Assembly: GCF_023630255.1 (NCBI RefSeq)
Contig: NZ_JALPRS010000001.1
Span: 930,001-994,000 of the forward strand
Length of the DNA stretch: 64,000 nucleotides
DNA from: Pontibacter deserti
GTDB taxonomy: Bacteria > Bacteroidota > Bacteroidia > Cytophagales > Hymenobacteraceae
Direction: 5' to 3'
Each line of letters begins with the position of its first letter. Positions within the stretch are counted from its first letter, which is position 1. Below the pieces are notes generated by a model. It saw only the letters and a list, made by a program, of their open reading frames with translations. It searched no databases and had not been told where the DNA came from. Made by a program: the position numbers and the translations under genes. This document shows positions 1-8,222 of this stretch, piece by piece.

Positions 1-77
1 TCTTGCGATACCTTCTGAATAAAGCCGGGAATATATCAGCTAATGAGGGCAGTTGACCAATTATTATTAAAGTTAAA

Positions 78-95
78 AGCCACCCGGAGGTGGCT
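78..95 (-). terminator. Hairpin terminator of the DUF4920 gene
   Basis: GCCACC and GGTGGC form a 6-bp stem with a CGGA loop just past the stop codon at 117. On the minus strand the hairpin is followed by a T-rich stretch, as expected for an intrinsic terminator. Confidence 0.65.
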
Positions 96-116
96 CATAA
101 AGTATAGGTTAAGACT

Positions 117-614
117 TTACTTGATCTTTACGCCGTCAGCTACAAAACGGAGTTCTTCTCTGGGAGAGTTTATGGCTGCAATTTCATTGGCTGGTTTACC
201 TGCATCTTCAGCATAGTGCCGCTGATCTTCGACAGATATTACTTCGCGTTTAGCTGTACCGGTAAATACCACTGATTTGCCTTTCAAGTCTTCTACCGGT
301 AAAAAGAAACCATAATTCCGGAAAGTGACTTTCATAGTGCTGTTATCTGCCATTTTTACATCCATCCAGCAGCCTTTCGACTGGCAGCTCTCCACTATCT
401 CGCCTGAAACAGTGGCCTGTACTGAATCCACGTCTGCAGCAAGGGCGTCCTGTAACTGAGTTACCGAAAGTATATTATCTTCTGAAAAGTCAGAACCATA
501 GACCGGTGCCTGGGTAGTAACTGATTCCTGTGTTTCGGTTGTGCTTTCTTGCTGCTGATTACAGCTGCTAAGCGCAAGACCTATCAGTAGGGCAAATATG
601 CACTTGTTTTTCAT
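117..614 (-). CDS. DUF4920 family lipoprotein
   Basis: A 165-residue envelope lipoprotein. The N-terminus has a short hydrophobic signal ending in LSSC, so Cys18 is the likely lipidated residue. A Thr/Gln/Glu-rich linker to about residue 40 follows. The rest matches the DUF4920 family, with the paired cysteines of SCQSKGCW (Cys77, Cys82) and the GFFLP segment typical of it. The family has no established biochemical function; the cysteine pair could bind a metal or be redox-active, which is inference. It is transcribed alone and ends at a hairpin. Confidence 0.85.
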   Translation of the reverse strand: MKNKCIFALLIGLALSSCNQQQESTTETQESVTTQAPVYGSDFSEDNILSVTQLQDALAADVDSVQATVSGEIVESCQSKGCWMDVKMADNSTMKVTFRNYGFFLPVEDLKGKSVVFTGTAKREVISVEDQRHYAEDAGKPANEIAAINSPREELRFVADGVKIK

Positions 615-708
615 GTGTTGGTTGTTGTTGAGTTAAGTAAATATACTAAGATCAGCCCCAAATCCTACACTGCACCAGGAAAGCACATTGTGCCGAACTA
701 CATTTTTA

Positions 709-1281
709 TCAGCGCTGATCTACCCAGCGGGCATTACTGATATTGATGAGAAGCCGCCCTGTAAGAACGGGAAGGTACCTGATGGGAATACTTGCCTGGA
801 AACTATCCAGCATCAGTTCGAAGTTGGTGCCAAAACTGATGGTGTTTCTGTCCGGGGCTAAAATTACCGGAACACGTTGTTGATTGGTTGTACCCTGCAG
901 CGTGATGTAAGTGCGCTGGTTAAGCGGTTCTGTATATGGATTACCACTGTTTATAATTTCTTCAGGTACATCAATCATAAAAATCAGCTCCGGAAATTTA
1001 GCACCATATAATACTTCGTAGGCCATGCCAGGAGGAATGGTATCGCTGGTAGGGAGAAGGGAATTTATTTGTACACGGCACTCCAGTTGTTCAGTAGAGT
1101 TGTTGTAACGTACTAAAAGACTGGGAGACTGAAATTCGTAGCGGCCTGAAGAACCTTCCAGTACTACTGTTATAAAATTCTTGCCTGTAAACGGAGTTCT
1201 AAGCTGTGCTTTTGCATTTGAACTGATCAGGCTTAACAACATTAACCAGATAATTGAAAAGAAGTATAAATTTTTTTGCAT
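709..1281 (-). CDS. Secreted hypothetical protein, possibly YceI-like beta-barrel
   Basis: A 190-residue protein with a clear signal peptide ending near SSNAKAQ (about residue 26). The mature part is predicted beta-rich, with alternating hydrophobic strands and no catalytic motif that I recognise. Strand pattern and length are reminiscent of YceI-like lipid-binding barrels, but no diagnostic residues are visible, so this is only a guess. It lies between two unrelated genes and appears monocistronic. Confidence 0.7.
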   Translation of the reverse strand: MQKNLYFFSIIWLMLLSLISSNAKAQLRTPFTGKNFITVVLEGSSGRYEFQSPSLLVRYNNSTEQLECRVQINSLLPTSDTIPPGMAYEVLYGAKFPELIFMIDVPEEIINSGNPYTEPLNQRTYITLQGTTNQQRVPVILAPDRNTISFGTNFELMLDSFQASIPIRYLPVLTGRLLINISNARWVDQR

Positions 1282-1525
1282 ACTAATCAGATACTAACTA
1301 CATACTATATCTAACGACATCAGTCACAGTATGATAATTAACCGGAAGTATAATTTTCAGATAAAAAGGAAAATTTAAGGCAGAGCAGGTGCAGTGAAAG
1401 GCATGTACTAAAAAGTATATTTATCTGTTCATATGCAAAACAAACCATAATCCGTATAGGTATATAAATGTGTAGTATTGGCTATAGTATTTACCTGCGT
1501 AAAACCTTTGTTTAGGTTATATCTA

Positions 1526-2152
1526 ATGGATTCAGATAAGAAAAATAAGGTTGGCTCTAAACAGCTCTCAGCTTTTAAAAAGATGGAGCGTATGCATCCT
1601 ATACGGATGCTGCTATACCTGAGTATGGTGGGTATCGGAGTGCTTTTCCTGATCCTGCTGATTGCCTTTATGCGTACAGGTGGTTTCGATTCTGAAAACG
1701 TTAGCCTTCCGAAGTTCTTTAGTGTGAGTACGGTGCTGTTGTTATTCAGTAGTTATACAATGGGCAGGGTGCCGCAGATTTACAAGAAAGACAAATTGCA
1801 TAAAATGACGCGTTACCTGGGTGCTACACTGGCTCTGGGCTTACTCTTTATAGGAGCACAAATTTTAGGGTGGCGCGAAATGACAGCTGCCGGGGTAAAT
1901 TTTAGTGGTAAAGCTTCAGGAACTTATTTATACCTGATATCGGCATTACATATCCTGCACCTGGTGGGAGGTATTATCTTTCTTTTCTTCATTTTTTTTA
2001 AAACAGCCCATGTTGCAGCCGATAGTGTCAGGAGCCTGATATTTATCCGGGATCCATACCGCCATCTGCAATTATCAATGCTCAGAAGTTACTGGAATTT
2101 TCTGGACTTTATGTGGGTAGGTTTATACCTGGTTTTCCTGTTTATCTTTTAA
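1526..2152 (+). CDS. Orphan cytochrome c oxidase subunit III-like membrane protein
   Basis: The ATG at 1526 gives a 208-residue protein; an upstream TTG at 1478 would add 16 residues, but the ATG begins a natural charged N-terminus (MDSDKKNK). About five hydrophobic helices are visible. The last two carry HILHLVGG and YWNFLDFMWVGLYLVF, hallmarks of haem-copper oxidase subunit III, which stabilises the catalytic core in the inner membrane. No other oxidase subunit lies nearby, so it is either a spare subunit III-like protein or belongs to an oxidase encoded elsewhere. The next gene ends only 3 bases away on the opposite strand. Confidence 0.8.
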   Translation: MDSDKKNKVGSKQLSAFKKMERMHPIRMLLYLSMVGIGVLFLILLIAFMRTGGFDSENVSLPKFFSVSTVLLLFSSYTMGRVPQIYKKDKLHKMTRYLGATLALGLLFIGAQILGWREMTAAGVNFSGKASGTYLYLISALHILHLVGGIIFLFFIFFKTAHVAADSVRSLIFIRDPYRHLQLSMLRSYWNFLDFMWVGLYLVFLFIF

Positions 2153-2155
2153 GCC

Positions 2156-4363
2156 TTAGCGCACTATTGTAACACTGCCCTTGTATTGCGTACTTCCGAA
2201 GTCTATCAGGTAGAAGTATACGCCGTCGTTAACCCCTTTTCCATCCCATTTAAAGTTGTTCTGAGCACTAAAATATACCTCTTTACCCCACCTGTTAAAT
2301 ACTTTTATACTTGCAAACTGTGCTGTACAGAAATCCGAAGGCAGGTTCGGTATTTCAAAAAAGTCGTTCAGGCCATCGCCGTTCGGTGTAAAAATATTGG
2401 CAGGTATAAAATCACGGAGCAGCGGCACCTTCACTTTAAACTCCATAGATAATACTGGCTCCGGTGCCGGATTACAGGTTTGCTCGTCAAGTATAAAATT
2501 TACCCGCACAACATCCCGCTCGGCCATCTGGCAATTAGCTATTAAATTAAAAACACCCCGTGCCTGACCGTTACCAGGAGTTGCAGTAAATGTCATGCCT
2601 AAATCAGCCAGGTTAAAACCATCGCCAACCGCAGTTAATTGTAGTGGGTCCAGGTCTATGTCATCTCCAAACAAATTGGCTTCAAAAGGCTCGTTCAGGT
2701 TAAGTTCATAGAGTATAGGCGCTTTATCTGAAGTAAGTGTAGGTGCATTGTTAGGTGCTGTTATCCTAAACTCTATCGTTTTGGTCTGGTCTGGAGAAGG
2801 AAAGCAGTCATCTTCTTTTAATCTGAATGTTACCCGCCGCACAGCCTCTTCTTCTGAGTTACACACGGCTGTCCATTTTAAATTACCGTTTGCTGCACCT
2901 TTGCCGCCCGTGCTTGTAAAAACCATGCCTACAGCAGTCATATCGAATCCCTCACCGGCAGCGCTTAACGATAAACTATCCAGGTCTATATCCCGACCGA
3001 ATACATCCATCTCAAAGTCCTGCCCTCTGTCCAGGTTAATAACTTGGTCAACAGGGTTTGTTGTTAGGGTAGGTATATTATTGATGTCCTCCATCTTATA
3101 ACTCACCCGCAAGGTATCCTGACGGGGAAGGCTGCATCCATCATCCTGCACAATCAGGTCAAGCATGTATACTTTGTTTTTCGTATCAAAGCAATCATCA
3201 AAACAGAGAGTAGCCTTAAGGGTTTCCTGAGCGCCACCTCCTTGGTTTATAACGCCTTGTAATGCCCCGGATAAAGTAAAATTAGTTGCAGAGAAATTAA
3301 CAGGTATAGCTTTTAAAACCACAAACTCAGACAGGTCAGGGTCTGTAAAGAATACGTCTATGCAACGGTTGCCGGTAGGTGTAAGCTTCAGTACTTCCCC
3401 CTCATTATAAAATGTATTTTTACCTTGTTCCCTGGCAGTTACTTTAGGCGTCTGGTTTGTTGGGCAGTTAAGTACCAGTACCTGAAAGTCGCGTCGCACT
3501 TCGCCTATCTTTTTCTTGTTTCTGAACTCCTGCACACGAATACCAAACACATAAAGGCCCGTTTTAGTAGGGCGCATAGTCAGGCGACCGGTTCGGTTAT
3601 CTATATTTATAGGTGGATTTCCCTGTACCTGTATCCCGGTGCTATACCCGGGCAGCCATTCAATCTGGGGGTAAGGCGCTGGCTTAGGTGCTATGTTCTC
3701 AAAACCCGGAATGCCATAATAGGGCATAGCAGCATTTGTAAAACCATTAAGTGGTGTAATCATGTCGTAAGCCAGTGAGTCTCCGTCGGCATCTGATCCA
3801 CTGAAATCAAAATAAAACAGCTCGTTTACACAGGCATAGTCGCTGAGGGGAGGAAAAAGTTTAGGAGAAGAATTTCTGAAAGCCTGGCCACTTTTAGTTA
3901 CTGCCGGAAACTCCATATAAAAGGTTTGAGCAGCGTCTTCGGGTGCAACTATATTATTTATAGTTTCATTACGGCAGCAGCGCTCCCAGGTAACATAATA
4001 ACCATCTGGGTGATTAAATACCTGTGGGTTCAGTACAATGGTTTCATAATAAACGATTTTCCGGGTTTGCAGCTCACCTATAGCACATTCAATGTTAGTA
4101 TAAGGCACATTAGATTGGGCCTTAATGCTCATCGTAACCTGGCCCAGCCAGCGGTTTCCTGCTTTCTCGAATACATTGACAGTAATGGTTGGGTCCAAAG
4201 CCCCCGGGTCGCCATGAACCTGATCAAAGTATAGGTTAAGGGTTAGCCTATAGTTGTCTCCGCTTAAGTACTCCAACTCAAATTCGCCGCCTACAATATG
4301 CGTTGCATTAGCAGAGAAAGTACAAAGCACTATAACCAACATTAAGAGTAAACGTTGCCTCAT
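2156..4363 (-). CDS. Cell-surface protein with T9SS type B (gliding-associated) C-terminal domain
   Basis: A 735-residue exported protein with a signal peptide ending near SANATH. The N-terminal ~300 residues include the THIVGGEF start common in large Bacteroidota surface proteins. Then come three tandem beta-sandwich repeats of about 105-130 residues (roughly 301-430, 430-540, 540-650); the last two share PTLT...DIDLD...GDGF-type motifs. The final ~80 residues (IFTPNGDGLND...FNRWGKEVY) are the type B sorting domain of the type IX secretion system. It is probably secreted to the cell surface and attached there. The substrate is unknown; an adhesin role is inferred from the repeats. Confidence 0.9.
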   Translation of the reverse strand: MRQRLLLMLVIVLCTFSANATHIVGGEFELEYLSGDNYRLTLNLYFDQVHGDPGALDPTITVNVFEKAGNRWLGQVTMSIKAQSNVPYTNIECAIGELQTRKIVYYETIVLNPQVFNHPDGYYVTWERCCRNETINNIVAPEDAAQTFYMEFPAVTKSGQAFRNSSPKLFPPLSDYACVNELFYFDFSGSDADGDSLAYDMITPLNGFTNAAMPYYGIPGFENIAPKPAPYPQIEWLPGYSTGIQVQGNPPINIDNRTGRLTMRPTKTGLYVFGIRVQEFRNKKKIGEVRRDFQVLVLNCPTNQTPKVTAREQGKNTFYNEGEVLKLTPTGNRCIDVFFTDPDLSEFVVLKAIPVNFSATNFTLSGALQGVINQGGGAQETLKATLCFDDCFDTKNKVYMLDLIVQDDGCSLPRQDTLRVSYKMEDINNIPTLTTNPVDQVINLDRGQDFEMDVFGRDIDLDSLSLSAAGEGFDMTAVGMVFTSTGGKGAANGNLKWTAVCNSEEEAVRRVTFRLKEDDCFPSPDQTKTIEFRITAPNNAPTLTSDKAPILYELNLNEPFEANLFGDDIDLDPLQLTAVGDGFNLADLGMTFTATPGNGQARGVFNLIANCQMAERDVVRVNFILDEQTCNPAPEPVLSMEFKVKVPLLRDFIPANIFTPNGDGLNDFFEIPNLPSDFCTAQFASIKVFNRWGKEVYFSAQNNFKWDGKGVNDGVYFYLIDFGSTQYKGSVTIVR

Positions 4364-4489
4364 GCAGTAAAACTTAAGGTGAAAACGGGAGTTGAAGTAT
4401 TTTAAATATACTTATAAGTTTTGATACGTATACTATACCATATCAAGATTTTATAGAAGTATCGTAAGTTGTCACTTTTTGCTGCTTTA

Positions 4490-5077
4490 CTATACTTCAG
4501 TTGGTTCAAATATGTTTTTAAGCAATTCGGAAAAGGGCAGAGGCGCGCTGAAGTGTACATCTGAATAGCTATCAGCAATAATTCTTATATAGCCCGGATG
4601 ACGGTTGACACGTGTGTAATCTATCCGGATGTTACCGTACAACTGGTTGCAGATTTTGCTGCCCGGTACATCTGAAGGGAAGGGGGTAAGGTAATAGGTT
4701 TCGGTATGTTGGGTATACCTTTCATGATTTACTTTAAGTAAATCGGCAGAGCGAAGTTGGTAACCAAGTAAGAGTACCTGGTCTTTTGTGTAATCGAAAA
4801 AGAAGGAGAAGTCAGCAGGAGCAGTACCAGGCGTAAAAAAGAAGATTATTCCCTCTCGGTTTTGTTCCTGAATAAGTTGTACCCGGTAGCTGCATTGGAT
4901 GCCCGCTCTTTTATAATGATATGCTTTATAAAATGAACCGGTTAAATCAAGGTAAGATCCGGTTTTTACCCACTTGTTATAGTTAGCCCGATAACCCTCT
5001 GATCGTACTAATTCACGACAAGATGGTTTACTGCTAAACAACCCTAACAATCGTTTGAAAAATCCGTTTAACGACAT
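4490..5077 (-). CDS. Hypothetical protein
   Basis: A 195-residue soluble protein of no family I recognise. The first ~20 residues are basic and hydrophobic (FFKRLLGLFSSK) but do not look like a cleavable signal. The middle is rich in aromatic residues and alternating strands (GIIFFFTPG, FSFFFDYTKDQVLLLGYQL). It stands alone between the type B surface protein and the GreA-like gene. Composition resembles its neighbours, so there is no sign of recent transfer. Confidence 0.65.
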   Translation of the reverse strand: MSLNGFFKRLLGLFSSKPSCRELVRSEGYRANYNKWVKTGSYLDLTGSFYKAYHYKRAGIQCSYRVQLIQEQNREGIIFFFTPGTAPADFSFFFDYTKDQVLLLGYQLRSADLLKVNHERYTQHTETYYLTPFPSDVPGSKICNQLYGNIRIDYTRVNRHPGYIRIIADSYSDVHFSAPLPFSELLKNIFEPTEV

Positions 5078-5253
5078 TTAGTAATTTAAAACAAAAACAT
5101 CCGTTACCCTGAATAGTTTATTATCTTACACACTTCAGGTTTTGTTTGCAATTAATTATATCTCTCAATTTTGATATTTCAACTGCTATTTACGCTGGCT
5201 TTGGTACATAACCGCAGATATGGTAGATGGTTTAAACTTATACTTATAAGAAG

Positions 5254-5715
5254 ATGGTTGCACAAGAATTAGAACTTAAGAAAAGGCTGCTGCAGGAATG
5301 CACAAAATTGCTTAATACGCAGATAAAGGCAGCTAAAGATGCCATGGATGACGCTCAGGAAAGCGCAAATGAGCACCAGGGGGCAATAGAAGATAAATTT
5401 GAATCGTTTAGAGAGGCCTGCCAGATACAACGGGATATGTATGCCCGCCAGCTCGACGAATTGATTACTACCATGAGTGTTTTAAAACGCATAAATGCTA
5501 CCAAAGAAAGTAAGGAAGTAGCTTTTGGTGCGGTAGTACATACTAACCTGCAGAATTATTTTATTGGAGTAAGCCTGGGGCAGTTAGAAGTAGATGGTGA
5601 AACATACTATGCTATTTCAGGGATGTCGCCGGTATTTAAGGCAATGGCTGGTAAAATTGCCGGTGATACATTCGAGTTCCGGGATCAGAAGTATAAAATA
5701 GAGCAGGTTTTTTAA
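5254..5715 (+). CDS. GreA/GreB C-terminal-like protein with coiled-coil N-terminus
   Basis: A 153-residue protein. Residues 1-95 are a charged, helical, coiled-coil-like region. Residues ~100-153 resemble the C-terminal FKBP-like domain of GreA/GreB: the SPVFKAMAGKIAGDTFEF stretch aligns with the SPLGKALLGKKVGD block of GreA. GreA and GreB bind RNA polymerase and stimulate cleavage of backtracked transcripts. Here the two acidic tip residues of true Gre factors are not obvious, so it may be a Gfh/Rnk-like regulator of the polymerase secondary channel (inference). It is monocistronic and ends at a strong bidirectional terminator. Confidence 0.75.
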   Translation: MVAQELELKKRLLQECTKLLNTQIKAAKDAMDDAQESANEHQGAIEDKFESFREACQIQRDMYARQLDELITTMSVLKRINATKESKEVAFGAVVHTNLQNYFIGVSLGQLEVDGETYYAISGMSPVFKAMAGKIAGDTFEFRDQKYKIEQVF

Positions 5716-5771
5716 CCGAACCTAAACCTTTTAACCGTAAAGCGAGTAATAATAATGGTAAAGGGTTAAAA

Positions 5772-5804
5772 AAAGAAAGGCTGGCAATGCGCCAGCCTTT
5801 CTTT
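5772..5804. terminator. Bidirectional intrinsic terminator
   Basis: A 14-bp perfect stem (AAAGAAAGGCTGGC/GCCAGCCTTTCTTT) with a five-base loop sits between the convergent GreA-like gene and the DUF2147 gene. A-rich and T-rich arms allow use from both sides. Confidence 0.9.
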
Positions 5805-5819
5805 GTATATATGCTTAGG

Positions 5820-6251
5820 TTATTTAACTCTTGTCCAGTTCTGCGTTCTGCCAATCAGCGAAATACCTATATATCCTTTCACTTCCATCTTGTCCTTACC
5901 TGTCATTTTCATGTAGCAAGAGTAGGTCTTACCACTTTCCGGGTCATAGATCGTACCGTCATCCCATTTGTTGTCGCCGTCATACTCAAAACCTTTCATG
6001 AACTCCAGGCCAAGCAACGGGCGGTTACGAAGCTTCTTCTCAGGATTATTCTCATCAACTTTAGGTTTACCATTACGAAGAGGCTCTTTTAAAGTAACAA
6101 GTTTACCGCACAGCTTATCGCCACATTTATAAATTTCAAAACGTGCTTTTCCTTCTTCGTTTGTCCAGATGCCAAGCGGAGATAATTTCTGGGCCCATGC
6201 ACAGGTGCTGAACAGCATGAGTACCACTAAAGTTAATAGATGCTTTTTCAT
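5820..6251 (-). CDS. DUF2147 family secreted protein
   Basis: A 143-residue protein with a signal peptide (cleavage near CAWAQ, residue 21). The mature part matches DUF2147: SPLGIWTNEEGKARFEIYKCGDKLCGKL at its start, a central DDGTIYDPESGKTYSC motif and the closing GRTQNWTRV. The domain is a small beta-barrel of unknown function that is common and abundant in Bacteroidota and Proteobacteria periplasm. It shares a bidirectional terminator with the preceding gene. Confidence 0.9.
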   Translation of the reverse strand: MKKHLLTLVVLMLFSTCAWAQKLSPLGIWTNEEGKARFEIYKCGDKLCGKLVTLKEPLRNGKPKVDENNPEKKLRNRPLLGLEFMKGFEYDGDNKWDDGTIYDPESGKTYSCYMKMTGKDKMEVKGYIGISLIGRTQNWTRVK

Positions 6252-6563
6252 GATAGGTTTGTTGTTTGGTTTTTAGCAATTAAATATAAGAAAAATAATT
6301 CATTTAAGGTAGTGCTACGTTCTGCCTGCTTACATTTTATAGAGGTACCTTTTTGTTTTTGAGACACAGCACAAAAAGAAAAACACAAAATACGTACCCC
6401 GTTTTTCAGGGCTATACTTATACCAGTTACTGAAGGTGAAATGTATAATTTTGGTAGTCAGCAGTTTATCTGTTGTTTTGGCTGTGGTTGCGTTTAATGC
6501 AGGTTTTGTAAGTATAAATACGGTGTGGTTATCTAAATAAATTTAAAAAAATAAGCATAACCC
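6252..6563. other. Intergenic region without a recognisable gene
   Basis: AT-rich sequence upstream of the DUF2147 gene (minus strand) and of the candidate RNA promoter (plus strand). No open frame with a plausible start and no repeat stands out. It probably holds the DUF2147 promoter. Confidence 0.5.
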
Positions 6564-6594
6564 TTGTGAACTTAATGGCGTTAATTTACCTTTA
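6564..6594 (+). promoter_or_regulatory. Bacteroidota-type promoter of the candidate ncRNA
   Basis: TTG at 6564-6566 and TACCTTTA at 6587-6594 are separated by 20 bases. This matches the Bacteroidota primary sigma consensus (TTG-N19/20-TAnnTTTG) except for the last base. Transcription would start near 6600. Confidence 0.6.
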
Positions 6595-6698
6595 GATAAT
6601 AAGTTATGTAGCGAGTGCTACGGCTCTGGTCTAACAACCTTATCATATTTGGTCGGAGGTTCAGGGTTTATGTTGGACTATAGAGAAAGGAGGTACAA

Positions 6699-6770
6699 AT
6701 GTCTAATCCCAAACAAGTTTTAACGAGCCTAAGTAATTGTATTCACGTAATCTGTGAGTCGGCTTCGTAA
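6699..6770 (+). CDS. Possible 23-residue leader/small peptide inside the ncRNA
   Basis: ATG at 6699 is preceded at five bases by AAAGGAGG, an unusually strong Shine-Dalgarno for this phylum. It opens a 23-codon frame (MSNPKQVLTSLSNCIHVICE..., stop at 6768). The peptide has no signal or family. The purine run could equally be part of the RNA fold, and the frame may be chance; it is recorded because the start signal is so strong. Confidence 0.3.
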   Translation: MSNPKQVLTSLSNCIHVICESAS

Positions 6771-6870
6771 ACGGGATTTTTGCTGTTTGCACAGCTTAAT
6801 ATTACTGAAGGTCTTCGGATGGTAACCTGAACAACAGGAAGCCGCTTGTTAAGACTTTTTAGGATTCTGA

Positions 6871-6907
6871 AACACCTGGTGTAACTTGACGGGCTACACC
6901 AGGTGTT
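6871..6907 (+). terminator. Intrinsic terminator of the candidate ncRNA
   Basis: A perfect 13-bp stem (AACACCTGGTGTA/TACACCAGGTGTT) with an 11-base loop is followed by TTGCTTTTAT. It ends the plus-strand transcript and lies just past the stop codon of the convergent membrane-protein gene at 6930. Confidence 0.85.
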
Positions 6908-6929
6908 TTGCTTTTATAGCGAACTGACT

Positions 6930-7304
6930 TTATAAGTCATCTTTGTAAATTGTATTGTTCCGAAGCCTGCGCTCCCGAATAAAAGTACCTATAAACACAC
7001 CCACAGCCACCAGGCAACTGATCGCCATTGCAAATAGTAGCACATGCACCATATCAAGGGTTTCATCAGCAGCATTTAAGCGCATGATCACTACTATAGC
7101 TGCCAGCAAGGTTAAGGCTGTAACTGTATGTGTTACAAACCGGTTGTGCTTGCGCAGGTGATAGGTGCAGGCCATTAGCATAAGCCCCAGCCCCGGAGCT
7201 ACTAATGCAACCTGAGGCCGGTCGGGATGTATGAAGTAAACTATAAAACCTGCAACTATAAGTATAGCTGCATTTATAGAATTGATGATATATGGGTGTA
7301 GCAT
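6930..7304 (-). CDS. Small four-helix membrane protein, unknown function
   Basis: A 124-residue protein with four hydrophobic segments (about residues 8-26, 30-48, 58-76, 86-108) joined by short loops, with a basic tail (RERRLRNN). No conserved motif is recognisable. The NlpC/P60 gene lies upstream on the same strand, but a hairpin at 7305-7352 separates them, so the two are probably only weakly cotranscribed. Confidence 0.65.
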   Translation of the reverse strand: MLHPYIINSINAAILIVAGFIVYFIHPDRPQVALVAPGLGLMLMACTYHLRKHNRFVTHTVTALTLLAAIVVIMRLNAADETLDMVHVLLFAMAISCLVAVGVFIGTFIRERRLRNNTIYKDDL

Positions 7305-7352
7305 AAAAAAGGGTTCTTCCGGTACAGTGATTTGTACGAGAAAAACCCTTTA
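7305..7352 (-). terminator. Hairpin terminator of the NlpC/P60 gene
   Basis: AAAGGGTT and AACCCTTT close an outer stem with an inner GTACA/TGTAC stem. On the minus strand it is followed by a run of six T. It abuts the start codon of the next gene at 7304. Confidence 0.7.
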
Positions 7353-7379
7353 AGTTGCAATATTAACTTCTAACTATTC

Positions 7380-7985
7380 TTAAAGCACTCTTCTTACTTC
7401 CAGAAAACGGACATCGTAGCGGGTACCTTGTACCTTACTTATTTTAACACCTCCGTTAGATGATGAATGAACAAACGAGATTGTATCGCCGGGTTCTGAA
7501 ATTACAATGCCCACATGTCCTGGCTCCCGTACCTTTTCATTTGTTCCGGTAAATATCACCAGATCTCCGGGAGCGGCTTCAGCTTTGGTTACCGGTATGC
7601 CTTCGCTAGCCTGCAAGGCAGATGAGTGTGGTATAGCAATATTATGGGTATCAAAAACATGCGTTATAAAACCCGAACAATCAAAACCTGCCGGGGTAAT
7701 GCCTGCATATTGGTACGGAGAGCCAAGCAAACTTAAAGCATAGTCTATAATAGGCTGTGGTGCTGCATTAGAATAGTCTCCAGCCGATCTGGTTGTTCTT
7801 TCTACTCTTATCCAATTGCCTTCAGTAGTTGGTTTAACAGCCGTTTTATGATTTACATGAAGAACTTTAGCATCTTCTACACTGGAGGTTGGCGCTGTAG
7901 GGGCAAGCCTGTAACCAAAAGCTATTAGAACAAGCAACAAAACAACAGGAGCTATCAGAAGTAAGATGTTCTTTTTCATAGTCAT
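7380..7985 (-). CDS. NlpC/P60 family peptidoglycan hydrolase
   Basis: A 201-residue protein with an N-terminal membrane anchor or uncleaved signal (residues 7-24). A linker to ~75 precedes the NlpC/P60 domain (77-201). The catalytic triad is visible: Cys103 in FDCSGF, His157 in PGHVGIV and a polar third residue at His173 in FVHSSS. Such enzymes cleave D-Glu/mDAP bonds in cell-wall peptides and act in the periplasm. The start could be the second Met (MKKN) two codons on. There is no SH3 domain, so wall targeting relies on the anchor. Confidence 0.88.
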   Translation of the reverse strand: MTMKKNILLLIAPVVLLLVLIAFGYRLAPTAPTSSVEDAKVLHVNHKTAVKPTTEGNWIRVERTTRSAGDYSNAAPQPIIDYALSLLGSPYQYAGITPAGFDCSGFITHVFDTHNIAIPHSSALQASEGIPVTKAEAAPGDLVIFTGTNEKVREPGHVGIVISEPGDTISFVHSSSNGGVKISKVQGTRYDVRFLEVRRVL

Positions 7986-8187
7986 TGTGTTAGTTCAGGT
8001 ATAACTTCCCAATACCATGCCAAACAGGCTTGTATTTACTTAAGCCATCTCTGCCCGAGGTAGAGTTATAGCTACATTTACTCTATAAAATGCTGCTTTA
8101 ACCTTAAAAAGTTCACTCTTTACCAGCTTTTGAGATTTATACCTTACAATCAGGGGCATGTTTAGAGCAAATTCGTTTATATTATTA

Positions 8188-8195
8188 TACTTTTG
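8188..8195 (+). promoter_or_regulatory. Candidate -7 element of the first STAS-like gene
   Basis: TACTTTTG is an exact match to TAnnTTTG, 28 bases before the ATG at 8223. No good TTG is seen at the -33 position, so only the -7 half is supported. Confidence 0.4.
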
Positions 8196-8222
8196 TAATA
8201 ATAAATTTAACTCTTTGTTGCA

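Larger units (their letters stand above)
6600..6910 (+). ncRNA. Candidate standalone structured non-coding RNA (~310 nt)
   Basis: The segment runs from a promoter to an intrinsic terminator and holds no long reading frame. Self-complementary pieces are dense. They include a GTAGC/GCTAC hairpin near the 5' end, GGTCTAACAA pairing over ~220 bases with TTGTTAAGAC (one bulge), GTTCAGG pairing inside that with CCTGAAC, an ACGAGCC/GGCTTCGT stem capped by TCAC/GTGA, and GCTGT-TTGC-ACAGC. The nested long-range closing stem and large internal region recall 6S RNA. It lacks the hallmarks of tmRNA, RNase P RNA or SRP RNA that I know. The neighbouring gene is on the other strand, so it is not a leader. 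Confidence 0.6.

Noticed and set aside
1478..1525. TTG start 16 codons upstream of the subunit III-like gene
   Set aside because: The ATG at 1526 gives the expected N-terminus; the extension is not supported.
6600..6910. tmRNA, RNase P RNA or SRP RNA identity for the structured RNA
   Set aside because: No tRNA-like ends, no GAGGAAAGTCC-type P4 motif and no SRP tetraloop domain are present.
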